Of a DNA stretch of 64,000 nt, positions 1-12,059 are shown in pieces. Each line of letters begins with the position of its first letter. The first letter of the stretch is position 1. This DNA is from Syncephalastrum monosporum B8922 (lineage: Eukaryota; Mucoromycota; Mucoromycetes; Mucorales; Syncephalastraceae): NCBI GenBank assembly GCA_000697355.1, contig JNEN01001244.1:371109-435108 (forward strand). Reading direction: 5' to 3'. Position numbers and translations under genes: made by a program. The notes under the pieces were generated by a model. The model worked only from the letters and a program-made list of their open reading frames with translations, was not told the DNA's origin and searched no databases.

Positions 1-392
1 CGCAGATGATAGCGTTATGCGAAAAAAAAAAAAAAATTGACTAGTCAGGACTCATATCCCAATTTTGTCCAACCCGATAGCCTTTCTTCAATGGATACAA
101 AGCCCCATTAAAGACAAACGAGAATAAGAAGCTATCCGTGCTGTTTATGGTTAATGGTTTGTGCTTTATGAACAACCTTTAGAGATAAAAGGGAGAGCAG
201 GAAAAGGAAAATATAGATGCATAGAATATGTACAAAAGCAAAAGAGCAGTAAATGATAGAGAGAATCAAAGGTGCGCAAGTGTATGAGGGAGCGTGTAGA
301 AGTAGAGAGAAGGGGGAGGGTTATTGGATCGTGAAAGCGGGTGAAATTGAAGAGAAAGAGAGAAAGAGAGAGAGGGAGCGCAACGATATTCG
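1..392. other. 3' flank, no gene seen
   Basis: Downstream flank of the NmrA-like gene. It holds a run of A near position 20 and a purine-rich GA tract around 290-380, probably its 3' UTR and terminator region. I see no coding segment. Confidence 0.5.
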
Positions 393-1473
393 TTAAGCGA
401 CAAAGGGTGTAGGCATGGGTGACTTGAAAATGTCTTGAACCGTGTCGTCGTCAAAATATTCGTTCAATGTTTTCCCGCTTTGTCCCGTCAACGCCTCCAG
501 GTCGCGTGTAATTTCGAAACGGGTGCCGCTGAGCTTTTGTTGGAGACCCCACACTTCGAGCAGGAATGCAACGTGTTCGCTGTTGCCAATGCTCTCGTAC
601 AGGATTTGCTCTAGCGACCGGATGTCGACAAGATTGACTTCGCCGTCGTCGCGTCGCAGACCGGTAAGCACTCGGGCGCTGACTTCCTCAAGTGTCAGCA
701 GCTGAGGTCCGGTCAATTTGTAGTCATTGCTGCTGTGCCGCAGCGTGGGCGAGTGAGCGATGCAAGCTGTCGCGTTCGCGATATCGAGCATACTCGAGGA
801 CTCGACAGTAGATTCCGGGTGTTGGCTCGATAGTGGGAAAGCATTATGCTCGAGAATGTACTTGCGAAAGACGCGCAGATGCTGATAGAGGATACCCGGG
901 TAGCGCAGCAGCGTGATGCGCTTGGCTTCGAATTGGGACCGCAGATACGACTCGATAAGCATGTATTGACTGCGGTAGGTCTTGCTGGCTTCCCGGTGCT
1001 CGTCCACAGGCGAGCTCGGAGGCGAGACGGGATCCAACGGCGAGAAGGGCGTCAGAAAAATAATGTGCTCCACGTTGGCAGCTTTGGCCGCATCGATAAA
1101 ACTAATTTTTTTTCAGGTCAGTCTAGGACTTAAAAGGGACGTACTAATAAAGAACTTACGCTTTGGCATAACTGAAAGCATTCGTGCGGCTGATGCGCTC
1201 ACTCAGAGGGTCGACAATCAAGCAAAGTTTGGCGATGCCTTGCAGGGCCTGCACAGCTGCGTCGGCGTCGTTGAAAATGTCGAATGCTCGCAGGTGGGCG
1301 CCCTGAGCCTCGAGCAGCTTGGCCCGCTGCGTCGATGCATCCGGCAGACCCGCATACACGGGGTGCCGCTCCAGGTGAACGTACTTGTCCGTGAATTGAA
1401 GCATTTGCTGGGCAATAGCAAAGCCCTTGTCGCCGTCTGTGTTGGTGATGAAAATGGGTCCTTTACCAGACAT
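393..1473 (-). CDS. NmrA-like NAD(P)-binding protein, 2 exons, 340 aa
   Basis: Coding exons 1473-1160 and 1101-393, joined through a 58-bp intron with donor GTAAGTTC and acceptor TTAG; the joined frame reads ...SYAKA-FIDAAKAANVEHIIFLTP. The segment IDAAKAANVEHIIF is the typical second-strand region of NmrA-like, atypical short-chain dehydrogenases, which bind NAD(P) and often act as redox sensors rather than enzymes. The N-terminus (ITNTDGDKGFAIAQQML) sits where the Rossmann glycine loop should be, but it is degenerate: only some glycines are kept, so cofactor binding may be weak or lost. I chose the ATG at 1473 because it opens directly onto the first beta strand; an in-frame ATG 18 nt upstream is possible. 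The family call is reasonable; substrate and role are unknown. Confidence 0.75.
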
Positions 1474-3975
1474 GTAAAGAAAGTAAAGCAAAAGTTTTTT
1501 CGGCTTTTTCCCGTCGTTTGACTTTTTTTTTATACGCTAAGCTGATCTTAAAAAGAGCTTGTTATCATCCAATCAGAACACGACCTGTTATCATTTTGAT
1601 CCTGCTTTATTTTATTTTATTTTCAGGGCACCAAAAGCATTTGTCAGGATGTCACGGTTTCAAGGGCACAAACAAATGCCTTGTTCCCTTTGGAGGTGTG
1701 GCCCTGGAGCGTGCCAGCTTTGCTCTGGTTTCATTGGCTGATATGCTCCTTTTTGACATACAAGACGATACCCAGTCCCACATTTTGTTGCTTCTCGGCT
1801 GCTCCGTCTTGAGTAACCTTCATGCTGGAAGACAAACAAGGTTAATCAGTAGGGACACATGGCGCATGATGTCCCGGGTTCCCTTTGTTGGGGGTATAAT
1901 TACACACTGGCTTTGTTTCCACACATATTTACCATTTAGGGTTGCACGGCGATGAAACATGATTGGGTGTAGATCATTTTATTTATAATGTCATGCCTAT
2001 TATGATATCATGACTTGCCACAGAAGAGCATGTATGTAGCAAGCATCAGAAAATACACAAAATATGCAGAGGTGGACTTTTTTTGCATCATTATCATTAG
2101 CAGAGAAAGTAGGTCCGACTGCTAAATGGTGCACCGCATCGCGATCAGTTGTTTGGGGGGCAGATGCATGGAAACAAGTATCGAATTAAGTTGCTTCATC
2201 AAGTTGATTCAGCGCCAGTCAGACTGATTTATTGTTTTGTTGGCTGAGTATGATGTATACACGCACAAATGCACAAATACTGCTGCTTGTGCGAAACTCT
2301 GTACACGTATTTTTTTTTTTTTCCTCGTACGCCATTTGGATGTCAAATCCTCGACGCTGGTTGGTTCCTTCTTTTACTTGCTGATCATCTGTGTTTTTCC
2401 TTGTCTTCTATTTGCTTGATAACATTCTTTGTGTTTGATAATGCAGAAATAGTATAAAGAATATGCGCGTCGGACAGGATAAAGCCTTTTTCGTGCATTA
2501 CGTATACATTTTACTTCCTGTAATGCTCTACCTAGGCTCATATGCCTACCAAATAGCGCTGTCATTCGATACATAAATGAGTAAACTAGGTCGCAGCAGT
2601 CCCCAAAACCTTTCGACTAACACCGTGGGTGGGACCCCTTTCTTGTTCAAGGAAAAAATCTTTACACACGCACAGGGGGAGCAGACCTTTAATGGTAGGA
2701 CGGAGCAGCTTTTAGAACGAATGTCAAGCAACTTATTCATTGATTGGTCGGGAAATCTTCAAGCTGCTTCGTCCTTTTACCGTATTCAAAGTCCTCCGTG
2801 AATTGATGTCACATGATAGGAAGGCCAGAGCTTTGAGCGGTTCTTCCCAAAGCCAAATGTAATCGTTTCACTTGCGCTTTCGAATCAGCCTAATTTCGAC
2901 CTGCAGGTCCCGAACTACCGCTATGCGCATCAACCTTGACAAAAAAAAGCCGATGAATCTTATATCGACCGCCGAGCTCAAAGGAACTCAGATTTATCAC
3001 GCTTTGACGATCTTTCAGTCAAAAAAAGAGTAACTAGAATCACCAAAAGGCCCGGCTAATTTGCAAAAATCGTAGTAGCCATAGACAGCTAAGTTTCAAG
3101 TGTGGGAATGTGAGTCATGGATCAATTCAGTGTGCTGACATATAGGTTTATTGCTACGTATGTTTTCTTTGTTAGTATGACAACCTCACCCTTCATCTGG
3201 TAGCAGTTATTAGCTTACATGTGGAAGGAAATAAACTTGAATAATTGATAATGGGTGCATATTTAATGTTACAGCAATGACGTTTCAGCTTTAGGCTTCC
3301 GCATGAAATTCATATGCTGATGATATGAGTGACTGTACGTGCGTCTCACGTATGTGTATTTACATTTTAAAGTTATGTTGAATACATATGATACATCGAT
3401 TCAATTCGCGCATCAACCGGCGTTTTAGCATATGTGTAGCAGGACACGTGTAGATAGTATACATGTTAGGTGAGCGCTTTTATATGAGACCTACATCTCT
3501 ATATTAATTGATACACTTTTCTGAGCAAAGTTGATAAATCACCTTTCATGGAATTAGATACTGGAGCACCTTATTTCTAGTGTATGCTGCTTTGGAAGAT
3601 CTGACCCTCTAAGTTTATTTTACTCGAAAGAAAATAATAACGAAAGTACTGTAGTATGTATGACAATGCCCCGCTCTACGCCAAGTACATACTGTTTCTT
3701 CTCTGACTTACCCGATGAACCCAAAAGGCTTAAAGAGGACAACCTTCGTATGCTGCCTAATAACGGCTTCTCACCAATCACTGCATGAATGCAAACGGGA
3801 ATTACGAGTTTAACGCCATACATGGGTAGGACCCAGGTAGGTTTGCAGGTACCCAACGGGTGCTTTGAGCGGCTGTTATGAGAATGCCTCCATCAATGAA
3901 ATATGTACAGATATAATTTGCTATTACTACTTCAACATGCTATGGAATACGTAAACAGGGGCCGTCTTTTGTTTG
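1474..3975. other. 2.5-kb gene-poor spacer
   Basis: AT-rich spacer between the 5' end of the NmrA-like gene and the 3' end of MAD3. Open frames here are short, have no recognisable domain and no splice-linked partner. No tRNA-like A/B boxes or repeat arrays were seen. Confidence 0.5.
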
Positions 3976-5739
3976 TTATATGTTCCTATCCGCTTCGGCA
4001 CTTTCGCGATACAGGTCCGCATCCATGGCGGCCTGATCATCGTCGTCATCACTGTCCAGCTGGGGTCTACCAAAGAGATCCATGTTACCGGATTCCATGG
4101 AGCACTGCTCCTGAGATTTTTCTTCAAACGCGTTTTCATCCACGATCCTGCGCTTGGCGGCAGAGAAGCTGATGCCTTCACCGGGATCCGTCAGCGTCCG
4201 CTTTTTGTACATCAAGGCATTGATCGACGCAATGGCACCTCGTGTTTCTGCCGTCAACTCGTTGGTGGGTTCCTGTTCGGGAGGCTTTTCAGACGCTTCG
4301 ACGACTTCAGAGAAACCTATGACCGATTGCGTGAGCCTTTTTTCTCTTTCTCTTTCTCTTTTTTTCTTCTTCTAGGGACGGGAGAGTATTCAGACCATCC
4401 GTCATCCCTCGAGTACTTACTCATTTTTGGCATGGATTGAGCAGCTCGAAGCTCTTCAAAGCTGATATAGGCACCATCCCTCCCAATGCAGTCTCGCGTG
4501 GCGTGGATGTACTCGGACCTACCCTTGGTATCGGTTGATCGAATGATACTCGGCTCCAGTGCAAAGAAGCGGGCCTCGAGGGATTTCCAGTTTTTCGGGT
4601 CACGTGCAGGATCGACCCCGTCGACGTCCTTGAAGACAGTAAAAGATGGGCCGGACGGACGGCTGTACGGTTTCTGTGGCAGGGTGGTTCCAGCAAACTT
4701 TGATTTGGGGGTGCGGTTCTCATCGCGCTGGGAAGGGACGGTGAGGATGGCAGGGGAAACGGAGGACGAGGACGAGGGCGAGGGCGGACAGGTGATTTCA
4801 GGGCCGGTGAAAACGGAGATGCGGGATGAGGAAGACGAGGAGGCGGAGGACGAGGACGAAGACAGGCCGGCGTTGCCGAAGGAGCGAGGAGAAGACGCGG
4901 AGGCGGGGTTCATGCGATGATACACGTTGGCAGGCACAGAGACGGCCGAGGTGCTGTCAAACTTGTGGCCCAGCATCGTGCGTCGGCCGGTGCTTTCGAG
5001 GATCTGCTGCTGTGCGACGCTCGGATGGGGCGAGGCGTGGGTGGCGTTGGCATGGCGCTGCATCTTGAATTGGTCGTAGCGGCGCTGCAGGCGGGCAGTC
5101 GGAACAGCGTTTCGCTTGATGCCAAGGGTATATATCTCATCCGCCTTATCGAACCTGGTGTCAGGGAAAAAGAGACTAAGCAAGGCAGGTCTAAACAACC
5201 CAGGGATATACCACTGACCTCTGCTGTCGTTCGAAATAGGTAGCGTACTCCTCGTAATAAAGGGCAAGGCCCTGCCCAATATCCTTCTTCTCGAGCACTT
5301 TGAAGATTTCGCCCGGGTCGGGGACATGAAGCGCATACTGCAGCCAGCAGCGAAGATAGCGTGCATCTTGTTTGTACTGAATGCAGTTTTGGAATCGTGT
5401 GGTCGCGTCTTCCAGCAAGCCGGTGAGATCGCATTCCGGATTGTGGCCCTGTGGGTACATCTGCTCTGTCCAGCGGATGTACCGGATATAGATATCCAGG
5501 GGGTCGTCTACTTCATCGACACGAGCCAGTTCACGTTCATAGAACTGATGGCCCTCCTTGAGATTGTTCCAATGCGCTGGATCGTCCGTTCGTAGAACTG
5601 CCTGCAGTTGCGCAGCTTCACGGCCGTGCCGAGAGGGCAAAACATTTTCTTTCGAGGCTTCGATAGTTGAGAAATGCGGTACCGTGTCGATCAGACGTTG
5701 TCGTAATTCGTCGCTCATGTCGCCGTCGTCTGAGGACAT
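3976..5739 (-). CDS. mad3: Mad3/BubR1-like spindle checkpoint protein, 3 exons, 531 aa
   Basis: Exons 5739-5219, 5154-4421 and 4316-3976; both junctions restore frame (QQR-FDKADEIYTLGI and PKM-S-FSEVVEAS). Residues about 45-205 form the Mad3/BUB1 homology region 1, a TPR-like fold (segments such as DPLDIYIRYIRW, ARYLRCWLQYA and ADEIYTLGI). A KEN box lies at residues 30-32, at the usual place for the first KEN box of Mad3/BubR1, which makes the protein a pseudosubstrate inhibitor of APC/C-Cdc20. A FEELRA segment near residue 410 resembles the Bub3-binding GLEBS region. The middle is Ser/Pro-rich and the C-terminus acidic. No kinase domain follows, so this is the Mad3 form, not Bub1. It acts in the mitotic checkpoint complex with Mad2, Bub3 and Cdc20. 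It is divergent from the zinc-finger gene at 6698. Confidence 0.9.
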
Positions 5740-6697
5740 GGTGAATATGTGCGCGTGTCCGTTCAGGATAGCAAACAGTAAAAGTAAAAAGTAAAAATGG
5801 TGCCTCTGTTGGTGTGGGCTTCAATTTGACGCGCCGCTGTGCTAATTTTCGTCAGGCTCGAGGAGTCGCCTCTGCTCTTTTTTTCTTTTGTGCTCGTAAC
5901 AGGTTGGACAGGATCATACCTTATATCGAATATGGATGAATGAGGTATGTTGCTCTTTTTTCTTTTTTTTTTTTTTTATATTTTCTGTATGTCAGAAACT
6001 TCCCTTTAAGATCAAGAATGATTCCATTGTTTATTTCTATTCCCATTTTTCTTTGCGTTATCTCGTATGTAGGCGCAAGAACACCTACACACGTACGCCA
6101 TCGTCATGTTACATACACTTGCTTCTTACGCTTTTGGTTTACTCCTGCTGGACCCAAGAACTCAGTCTTACACACGCGCAAGCTTACATACGTATATGTG
6201 CACGCGTGATGACATTCCAAGCATATTCTTTTCTCTAAACTAAAAGATTAACGCCTCTCACACTCTCGCGTATGTATAGACAGCCACACGCTCCTCTCCC
6301 TCGTCCTCCTCGGGTATGATATACGGTTATAGTATCTTTTGAAATGAACGTTTATGCGTAATAGAAACCCCCAATTTAGCCAATTATAGTTTTCTATAAG
6401 CATTTTTGGAGCTGCTTATGAACTGCATCGTGATATGGACCGACGCACACGCACACACAGAACCTCGCTCACTGATCCTTCTCTCTCTCTCTCTCTTTCT
6501 CTCTCTATCTTTCCTGTCCTACTTTTCTTTTCTTTTCTTATTCTCTATTTTTGGCGCTCCCCCCATCCTTTTGTCTTGGCTGTTGAAAAAGCATAGAAAC
6601 GCACTGCTCTTTTTCTTTGTCTTTTTGATTTCTTTCATCCAATTTCTCTTCCACCAAACCTTTTAATTAATCTCGAGGAGGAATCACATAATATAAT
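5740..6697. promoter_or_regulatory. Divergent intergenic region between MAD3 and a C2H2 gene
   Basis: About 960 bp that must hold both promoters. There is a long T run near 5955-5977 and strong pyrimidine tracts (CTCTCT repeats at about 6479-6510) in the probable leader of the plus-strand gene. No clear TATA box could be assigned. Confidence 0.45.
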
Positions 6698-7387
6698 ATG
6701 ATCAATCCACAACCACACCAGCCGCGCCGGCAGGAGGACGAACCACACGAGGCAGAGAATAGACATATTTGCATCTACCCGCACTGTGGATGGAGCTTCA
6801 AGCGCTTTGAGCACCTCAAGCGCCATATGCTGGTCCACACCGGCGAGCGGCCGCATGCGTGCCCCTTTCCTGGCTGTGGCAAACGATTCAGCCGGACAGA
6901 CAACCTCCACGCTCACCACCGCACCCACCTAAAGAAACGCGCACGTCCCAAGATCATCCGTCAGAAGAAATCCAAGGAGCTGGCAAAGAAGCAAAACGAG
7001 CTGTCGGTCGCGGACCTGAAGCAAGAACAGGAGCCCGAACAGTTACCGTCGTCGTCGCCCGTCACGCCGGATCCGCAGCAACTGGGCTATCCTTCGTATA
7101 CGAACACCAGCACTGGCACGAGCTCAGGCATCCCCAGCTCATCGTCATTTATGCCTTCGGACATGCCCTTGCTCTTTCACAACACGCCGTCTTCGATGCC
7201 ACTCGGGTCGGCCATGGATTTCTCGGCGTTCGCGTGCGGATACCCCAGTCCAACCGACCCTCAGTCGCACTCCCACCACCACCACCACCATCATCATCAT
7301 CCACACCAGCAGCCACAGCAGCATCCTGCCGTCTTTCTGTCCTCTAAATGGCACCCTGGCGGTGCGAGAGGACTGGGCTATCTGTAG
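6698..7387 (+). CDS. Two-finger C2H2 zinc-finger protein, 229 aa, single exon
   Basis: Two adjacent C2H2 fingers occupy residues about 25-80, each Cys-x4-Cys-x12-His-x3-His, joined by the classical HTGERP linker ([19 protein letters not shown], then [17 protein letters not shown]). The same finger pair pattern occurs in the Ste12-type and other fungal two-finger regulators, so a sequence-specific transcription factor is likely. A basic stretch of Lys/Arg ([20 protein letters not shown]) follows the fingers and could be a nuclear localisation signal. The remaining C-terminal half is low complexity, Ser/Pro-rich, with a run of nine histidines and a Gln-rich segment near the end. There is no homeodomain, so it is not Ste12 itself. 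The target genes cannot be named. Confidence 0.85.
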   Translation: MINPQPHQPRRQEDEPHEAENRHICIYPHCGWSFKRFEHLKRHMLVHTGERPHACPFPGCGKRFSRTDNLHAHHRTHLKKRARPKIIRQKKSKELAKKQNELSVADLKQEQEPEQLPSSSPVTPDPQQLGYPSYTNTSTGTSSGIPSSSSFMPSDMPLLFHNTPSSMPLGSAMDFSAFACGYPSPTDPQSHSHHHHHHHHHPHQQPQQHPAVFLSSKWHPGGARGLGYL

Positions 7388-7564
7388 TAGAACAACCATA
7401 ACAACATATCCTAATTATTAAACTTTTTACACTGGATTCCATTGGATTGATTTTGCCGTTTTTGGCTCAACTATTCTACACTCAGACAGTAGCTCGTTTT
7501 GGCCCCCCTCCCCTTCTCATAATCCATATATACTTACTTTGATATATATATACATATACTCGAC

Positions 7565-8458
<894 letters not shown>

Positions 8459-8704
8459 AATAACAGGAAAGAAGAAGAAAAAGACTAGTGTGATCCAAGG
8501 GGAGGGCGGTTTCCCAGTCCACGTTAGAAAAAGAATCCCCATCCCTCAAGAGACACCCCAAGGAAGAAGAAAAAAAAAGGAAAAGGAAAAGGAAAAAAAG
8601 GAAAAAAATACGTTTAGGGAACTTTTTTTCAGAAAAAAAAAAGGCACACACACACATCAGTTATATACAAAAAGAGCGCGCGTGGTATGATGCCTCTTGT
8701 CTTG

Positions 8705-11143
8705 TTATTGCGCCGGGGCTGGGCTGGGCTCGGTGTACCAGGCCATCTGGAGGTTGGTGCCCGAGAAGTTGGAACCGGCTGCCATTGCCTTCTCAGCCTC
8801 GAACCGTGCTGCATACTTGACGAGGATGTCCTGATCCTTGTTTTCGTATTCAGTCACCTGGCCAAAGTTCTGTACCGTATCATTTTGGATGAGTCACAAA
8901 GCCCCGTTTCCATGTTTCCCACTATCTTACCTCGAAATGCTTGCGCAGGTCCTCCCGCAGCGCATCAGGAACTTGTTTAATAATGATCTTGGTCGGGCGG
9001 TTATCCAGAGAGTAGCGCTGAGGAGGCGCACCCCCACCACGACCTCGGCCCGCCCATCCGCCACGTCCATAAAAGCCGCCGCGGCCACCCCGGCCGCCGC
9101 GGCTGCTCTGCGGAATGATGCCCAGCGAAGCAGCCTAGTGGTGTTCAGATAAATAAAAAAGAATGCTCCTTCCCTCGCTTTGTCTTTTTCTCTCTTTCAT
9201 CATGATGTCTTACCTCGGCCTCCAACTTGGCCAGCTTCAGCTTGAGATCCTCGGACGCATCGCTTCCATCGGTGCTTTCGGCCGAGGGTGCGGGTGCCTT
9301 GGACACGTCGATATCGGCCGCGATCTTCTTGAGCGCAGCCAACAGTTCGGTCTTCTCCGCACGGCTCATGTTGGGGTTACTGGTCAGCTTGCCCATCAGA
9401 CGCTTTTGCTCCGCAATCTGGGCCTGCAACAGCTGCTCCTTTTGCTTTTGCAGCTCCAAGATCGTCTTCATACGCTCCTGGTGCTTCTTTTGTTTCTCCT
9501 CCATAAGCTTGTTGAACTCGGCCGCCTTGGCAGCCACTTCCTCAGGCGTCGGCTCCGTCTTGTGCGGTTCCTTGGCGAGAGGGGGTGCGCCGGCTTGACC
9601 CGCATCGTCGGTGGTTGGCTGAGACGGCTGCGGCGCCTGTTGCTGGGGCTGCTGGTCCTTTTGCCAGTACACCTTGACGAACCGATTGTCGAAAATAGGG
9701 TCGGGGCTGTTGTAGGCCGCGCTCGCCTCGGCATGCGTGGCGTACTGGAGCAGGGCCTTGTGAAGATGGCCCTGAACGCTGATGTTGGTCAGAGTGCCGA
9801 ACTTTTTGAAGAATTCGTTGACTTTGGCAATGTCACAATGCTCGTCGGGTATGTTTTCCACCACCAGATTCGTATTGTCGTTTTGGCGGTTGCTGGGGAA
9901 ATAGCCGGGCCGTCCGCCGCGTCCTCGACCGCGTCCTCGACCACGGCCACCGAATCCACGTGTTCCGCGCCCGCCCCCACCCGCGGCAGGGTTGGGAGGC
10001 ATGCCCTCACCGCCCATCATCATGCCAGGCGCCATGTCAAATCCCACGTTGCCGCCCTGGTTGCCTGGCAGCGTAGCCCGCTCAGGATCATATACATCTA
10101 TCATCGCATGAGCTTCCTTTCCGGTCCCTGCGTTCTCTCGGGCGCACTTACCAAAGTTATTAGGCATGCCAAAGAAAGGCCCACCAGGAGCCGATGGTGG
10201 CATAGGCGCACCCATGGGTGGCGGTGTATTTTGGAAAGGACCGTTGAAAGGAGCGTTGTCGTCGACCACAATGCGATCTGCGCCATGGTCGTATGGGCAC
10301 ATGTCGCCCCGCATACAAAAGCCTTTTTCTGCAAGACAAGCACGGCGTCAGTATATATATGTATATAGAGACAGAGGGATATGCGTGCTATCGAATGGAC
10401 CTACCATTGTAGTCTCTGCAAAGCGGGCGGGCTCTGTAGGCCCGCGACTGGCGCGCCCGGTTTTCGTAGGCTTGTTGACCAGAGTACATGGCGGCAGGGC
10501 CCAGCGGGATGCTTCCATTGTTACTGGGGTTGTTGTTCGTGTAGGTGGATCGACTGCCACGGTAGTCTTCGCTTCGGGGCTGTTTGTTGCTGCCGTAACC
10601 GTACTGACTGTCAGGTAAGCGTCGTTTGTATTGGCGATCGTCTGCGCGTGACGAGTGACCTTCGTCCTCTACATCGGAACGTTGGCGTCTGTGCTTGAAA
10701 TTGCGGTCATCGTCGTCCTCATCGTCAGAATAGTCACTGACGCGACGCCGTGAGCTCGATTCGTCTTCTCCTTGGTCGCGCGAGGGCGCATTGCCGCCGT
10801 AGCCAAGCTGCACGAGCAAGCGGTCAATGAACGGGCCCGTTTCTAATGGATGGCATCCGTGTTAAAAAGGACCACAAAAAGCAAGAAAGAAGGGTTGCTT
10901 GACTTACGATTGCCAAAGAAGTCGCGCAGCTTTTCATCCAGTGACGATCGCAGAGCGTCCGGCGGTTCGCCTGAACCCACGAGAGCGGTAATGTATTGAG
11001 CAACTAGACTCGGATCAGCGTCGCAACTGGAGCACAGTGAGGCACGATTAGAGTGGCAATCGAACGCATCCAACGTTCACTTACAGATTCTCCACTTCTC
11101 GAATCAGATAAGCTTTGAAGTCAGGATCGTCGACTTTGGACAT
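8705..11143 (-). CDS. RBM26/27-like RNA-binding protein (PWI-like, CCCH, two RRMs), 7 exons, 681 aa
   Basis: Exons 11143-11086, 11027-10908, 10842-10405, 10328-10152, 10097-9214, 9134-8931 and 8869-8705, all in frame. The N-terminus (VENLCDADPSLVAQYITALV) matches the PWI-like domain of RBM26/27. A CCCH zinc finger (Cys-x8-Cys-x5-Cys-x3-His) is completed across the junction at 10405/10328, around residues 200-222. An RGG-rich stretch (about 305-330) precedes the first RRM (about 341-410). A long Gln/Lys/Glu coiled coil (about 420-520) follows, then a second RGG patch and a second RRM (about 600-672). RBM26/27 in animals and Rmn1 in fission yeast associate with the Mtr4-type nuclear exosome-targeting machinery, so a role in nuclear RNA decay or 3' end processing is inferred. 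It shares a 189-bp divergent promoter region with the uL15m gene. Confidence 0.9.
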
Positions 11144-11332
11144 GCGGGCAAAATTTAAAAGGAACGGGTTCTCTCTCTTTTTTTTTTTTTTTTCTTTTTT
11201 CTGCTTGTGCGGTTCCAATGTGGTATGGAATCGCAGAGAAATAGAAAGTCCGCACCTGGTCTGTCAGTCTCCTGTGCATTCAAAGACATACACTTTCGGG
11301 CGGTGGCTTACTAGCGTTGCTCTCTTATTAAA
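11144..11332. promoter_or_regulatory. 189-bp bidirectional promoter region
   Basis: The start codons of the RBM26-like gene (-) and the uL15m gene (+) are 189 bp apart, so both promoters and leaders must fit here. A T-rich tract at 11180-11202 is the only obvious element; no TATA box is evident. Confidence 0.6.
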
Positions 11333-12024
11333 ATGTCCCTGCCCACCCTTCGACAAATCAACACACCTCTGCAGACTCTGGCACGGGCATATTCCACAGG
11401 CGCTATCCACCTTGCCTCTCTCGCAGATAACCCGGGTGCCACCTCACAGGTAATGTTTTGCGTATATTTTTAATGATAACTATCATGATAAACACCGTCC
11501 AATGGCAGCATGTTGACATTTGCCTTTGTATCTGTATAATCGATTAGCGTAAACGAGTGGGTCGTGGTCCTGGCTCAGGTCTGGGCAAGACCGCGGGCCG
11601 TGGTCACAAGGGTCAGAAGGCACGCGCTGGCAATGGTCAGCCCGTGCCCGGCTTCGAAGGCGGTCAGACCCCCTTAATTCGACGTCTTCCGAAACGCGGC
11701 TTCTACAACATTCACGGCAAATCCTACCAACCCCTCAACCTGGATCGCCTCCAACACTGGGTCAGCAGCGGCCGCCTCGACGGCTCGCGCCCTATCACCA
11801 TGAAAGACCTCCTCGAGAGCCGATGCATCCACAAACTCGACGACGGCGTCAAGCTGCTCGGCGTCGGCTCGACCGAATTCACGCTCCCCCTCCAACTCCA
11901 GGTCGCCAAGGCCTCCGCAACAGCCATCCAGGCCGTCGAAGCCGCGGGTGGCAAGGTCACTCTCTGCGATTTCAACAAAGTCGGCCTCAAAGCCCACGTC
12001 CATCCCGAAAAGTTCATTCAGTAA
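11333..12024 (+). CDS. Mitochondrial large-subunit ribosomal protein uL15m (MRPL10 type), 2 exons, 197 aa
   Basis: Exons 11333-11449 and 11548-12024. Residues 1 to about 25 form a basic, Ser/Thr-rich presequence with RAYST, typical of mitochondrial import. The second exon opens with the signature glycine-rich uL15 core, [26 protein letters not shown], shown here in parts: [13 protein letters not shown] and [10 protein letters not shown]. It then continues through [12 protein letters not shown] to a C-terminal beta region. The protein is longer than bacterial L15 only by the presequence and a short tail, and shorter than the yeast homologue. It would sit in the large subunit of the mitochondrial ribosome. 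Its stop codon is 35 bp from that of the convergent CotH-like gene. Confidence 0.93.
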
Positions 12025-12059
12025 TATAGTAATAGATGCTTTCTTCCTCTTCTTCTTTT

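Noticed and set aside
9163..10368. A 401-codon plus-strand open frame antisense to the RBM26-like gene
   Set aside because: It covers introns and exons of a well-supported gene and is rich in Leu/Arg/Ala repeats that simply mirror the Gln/Lys/Gly-rich coding strand.
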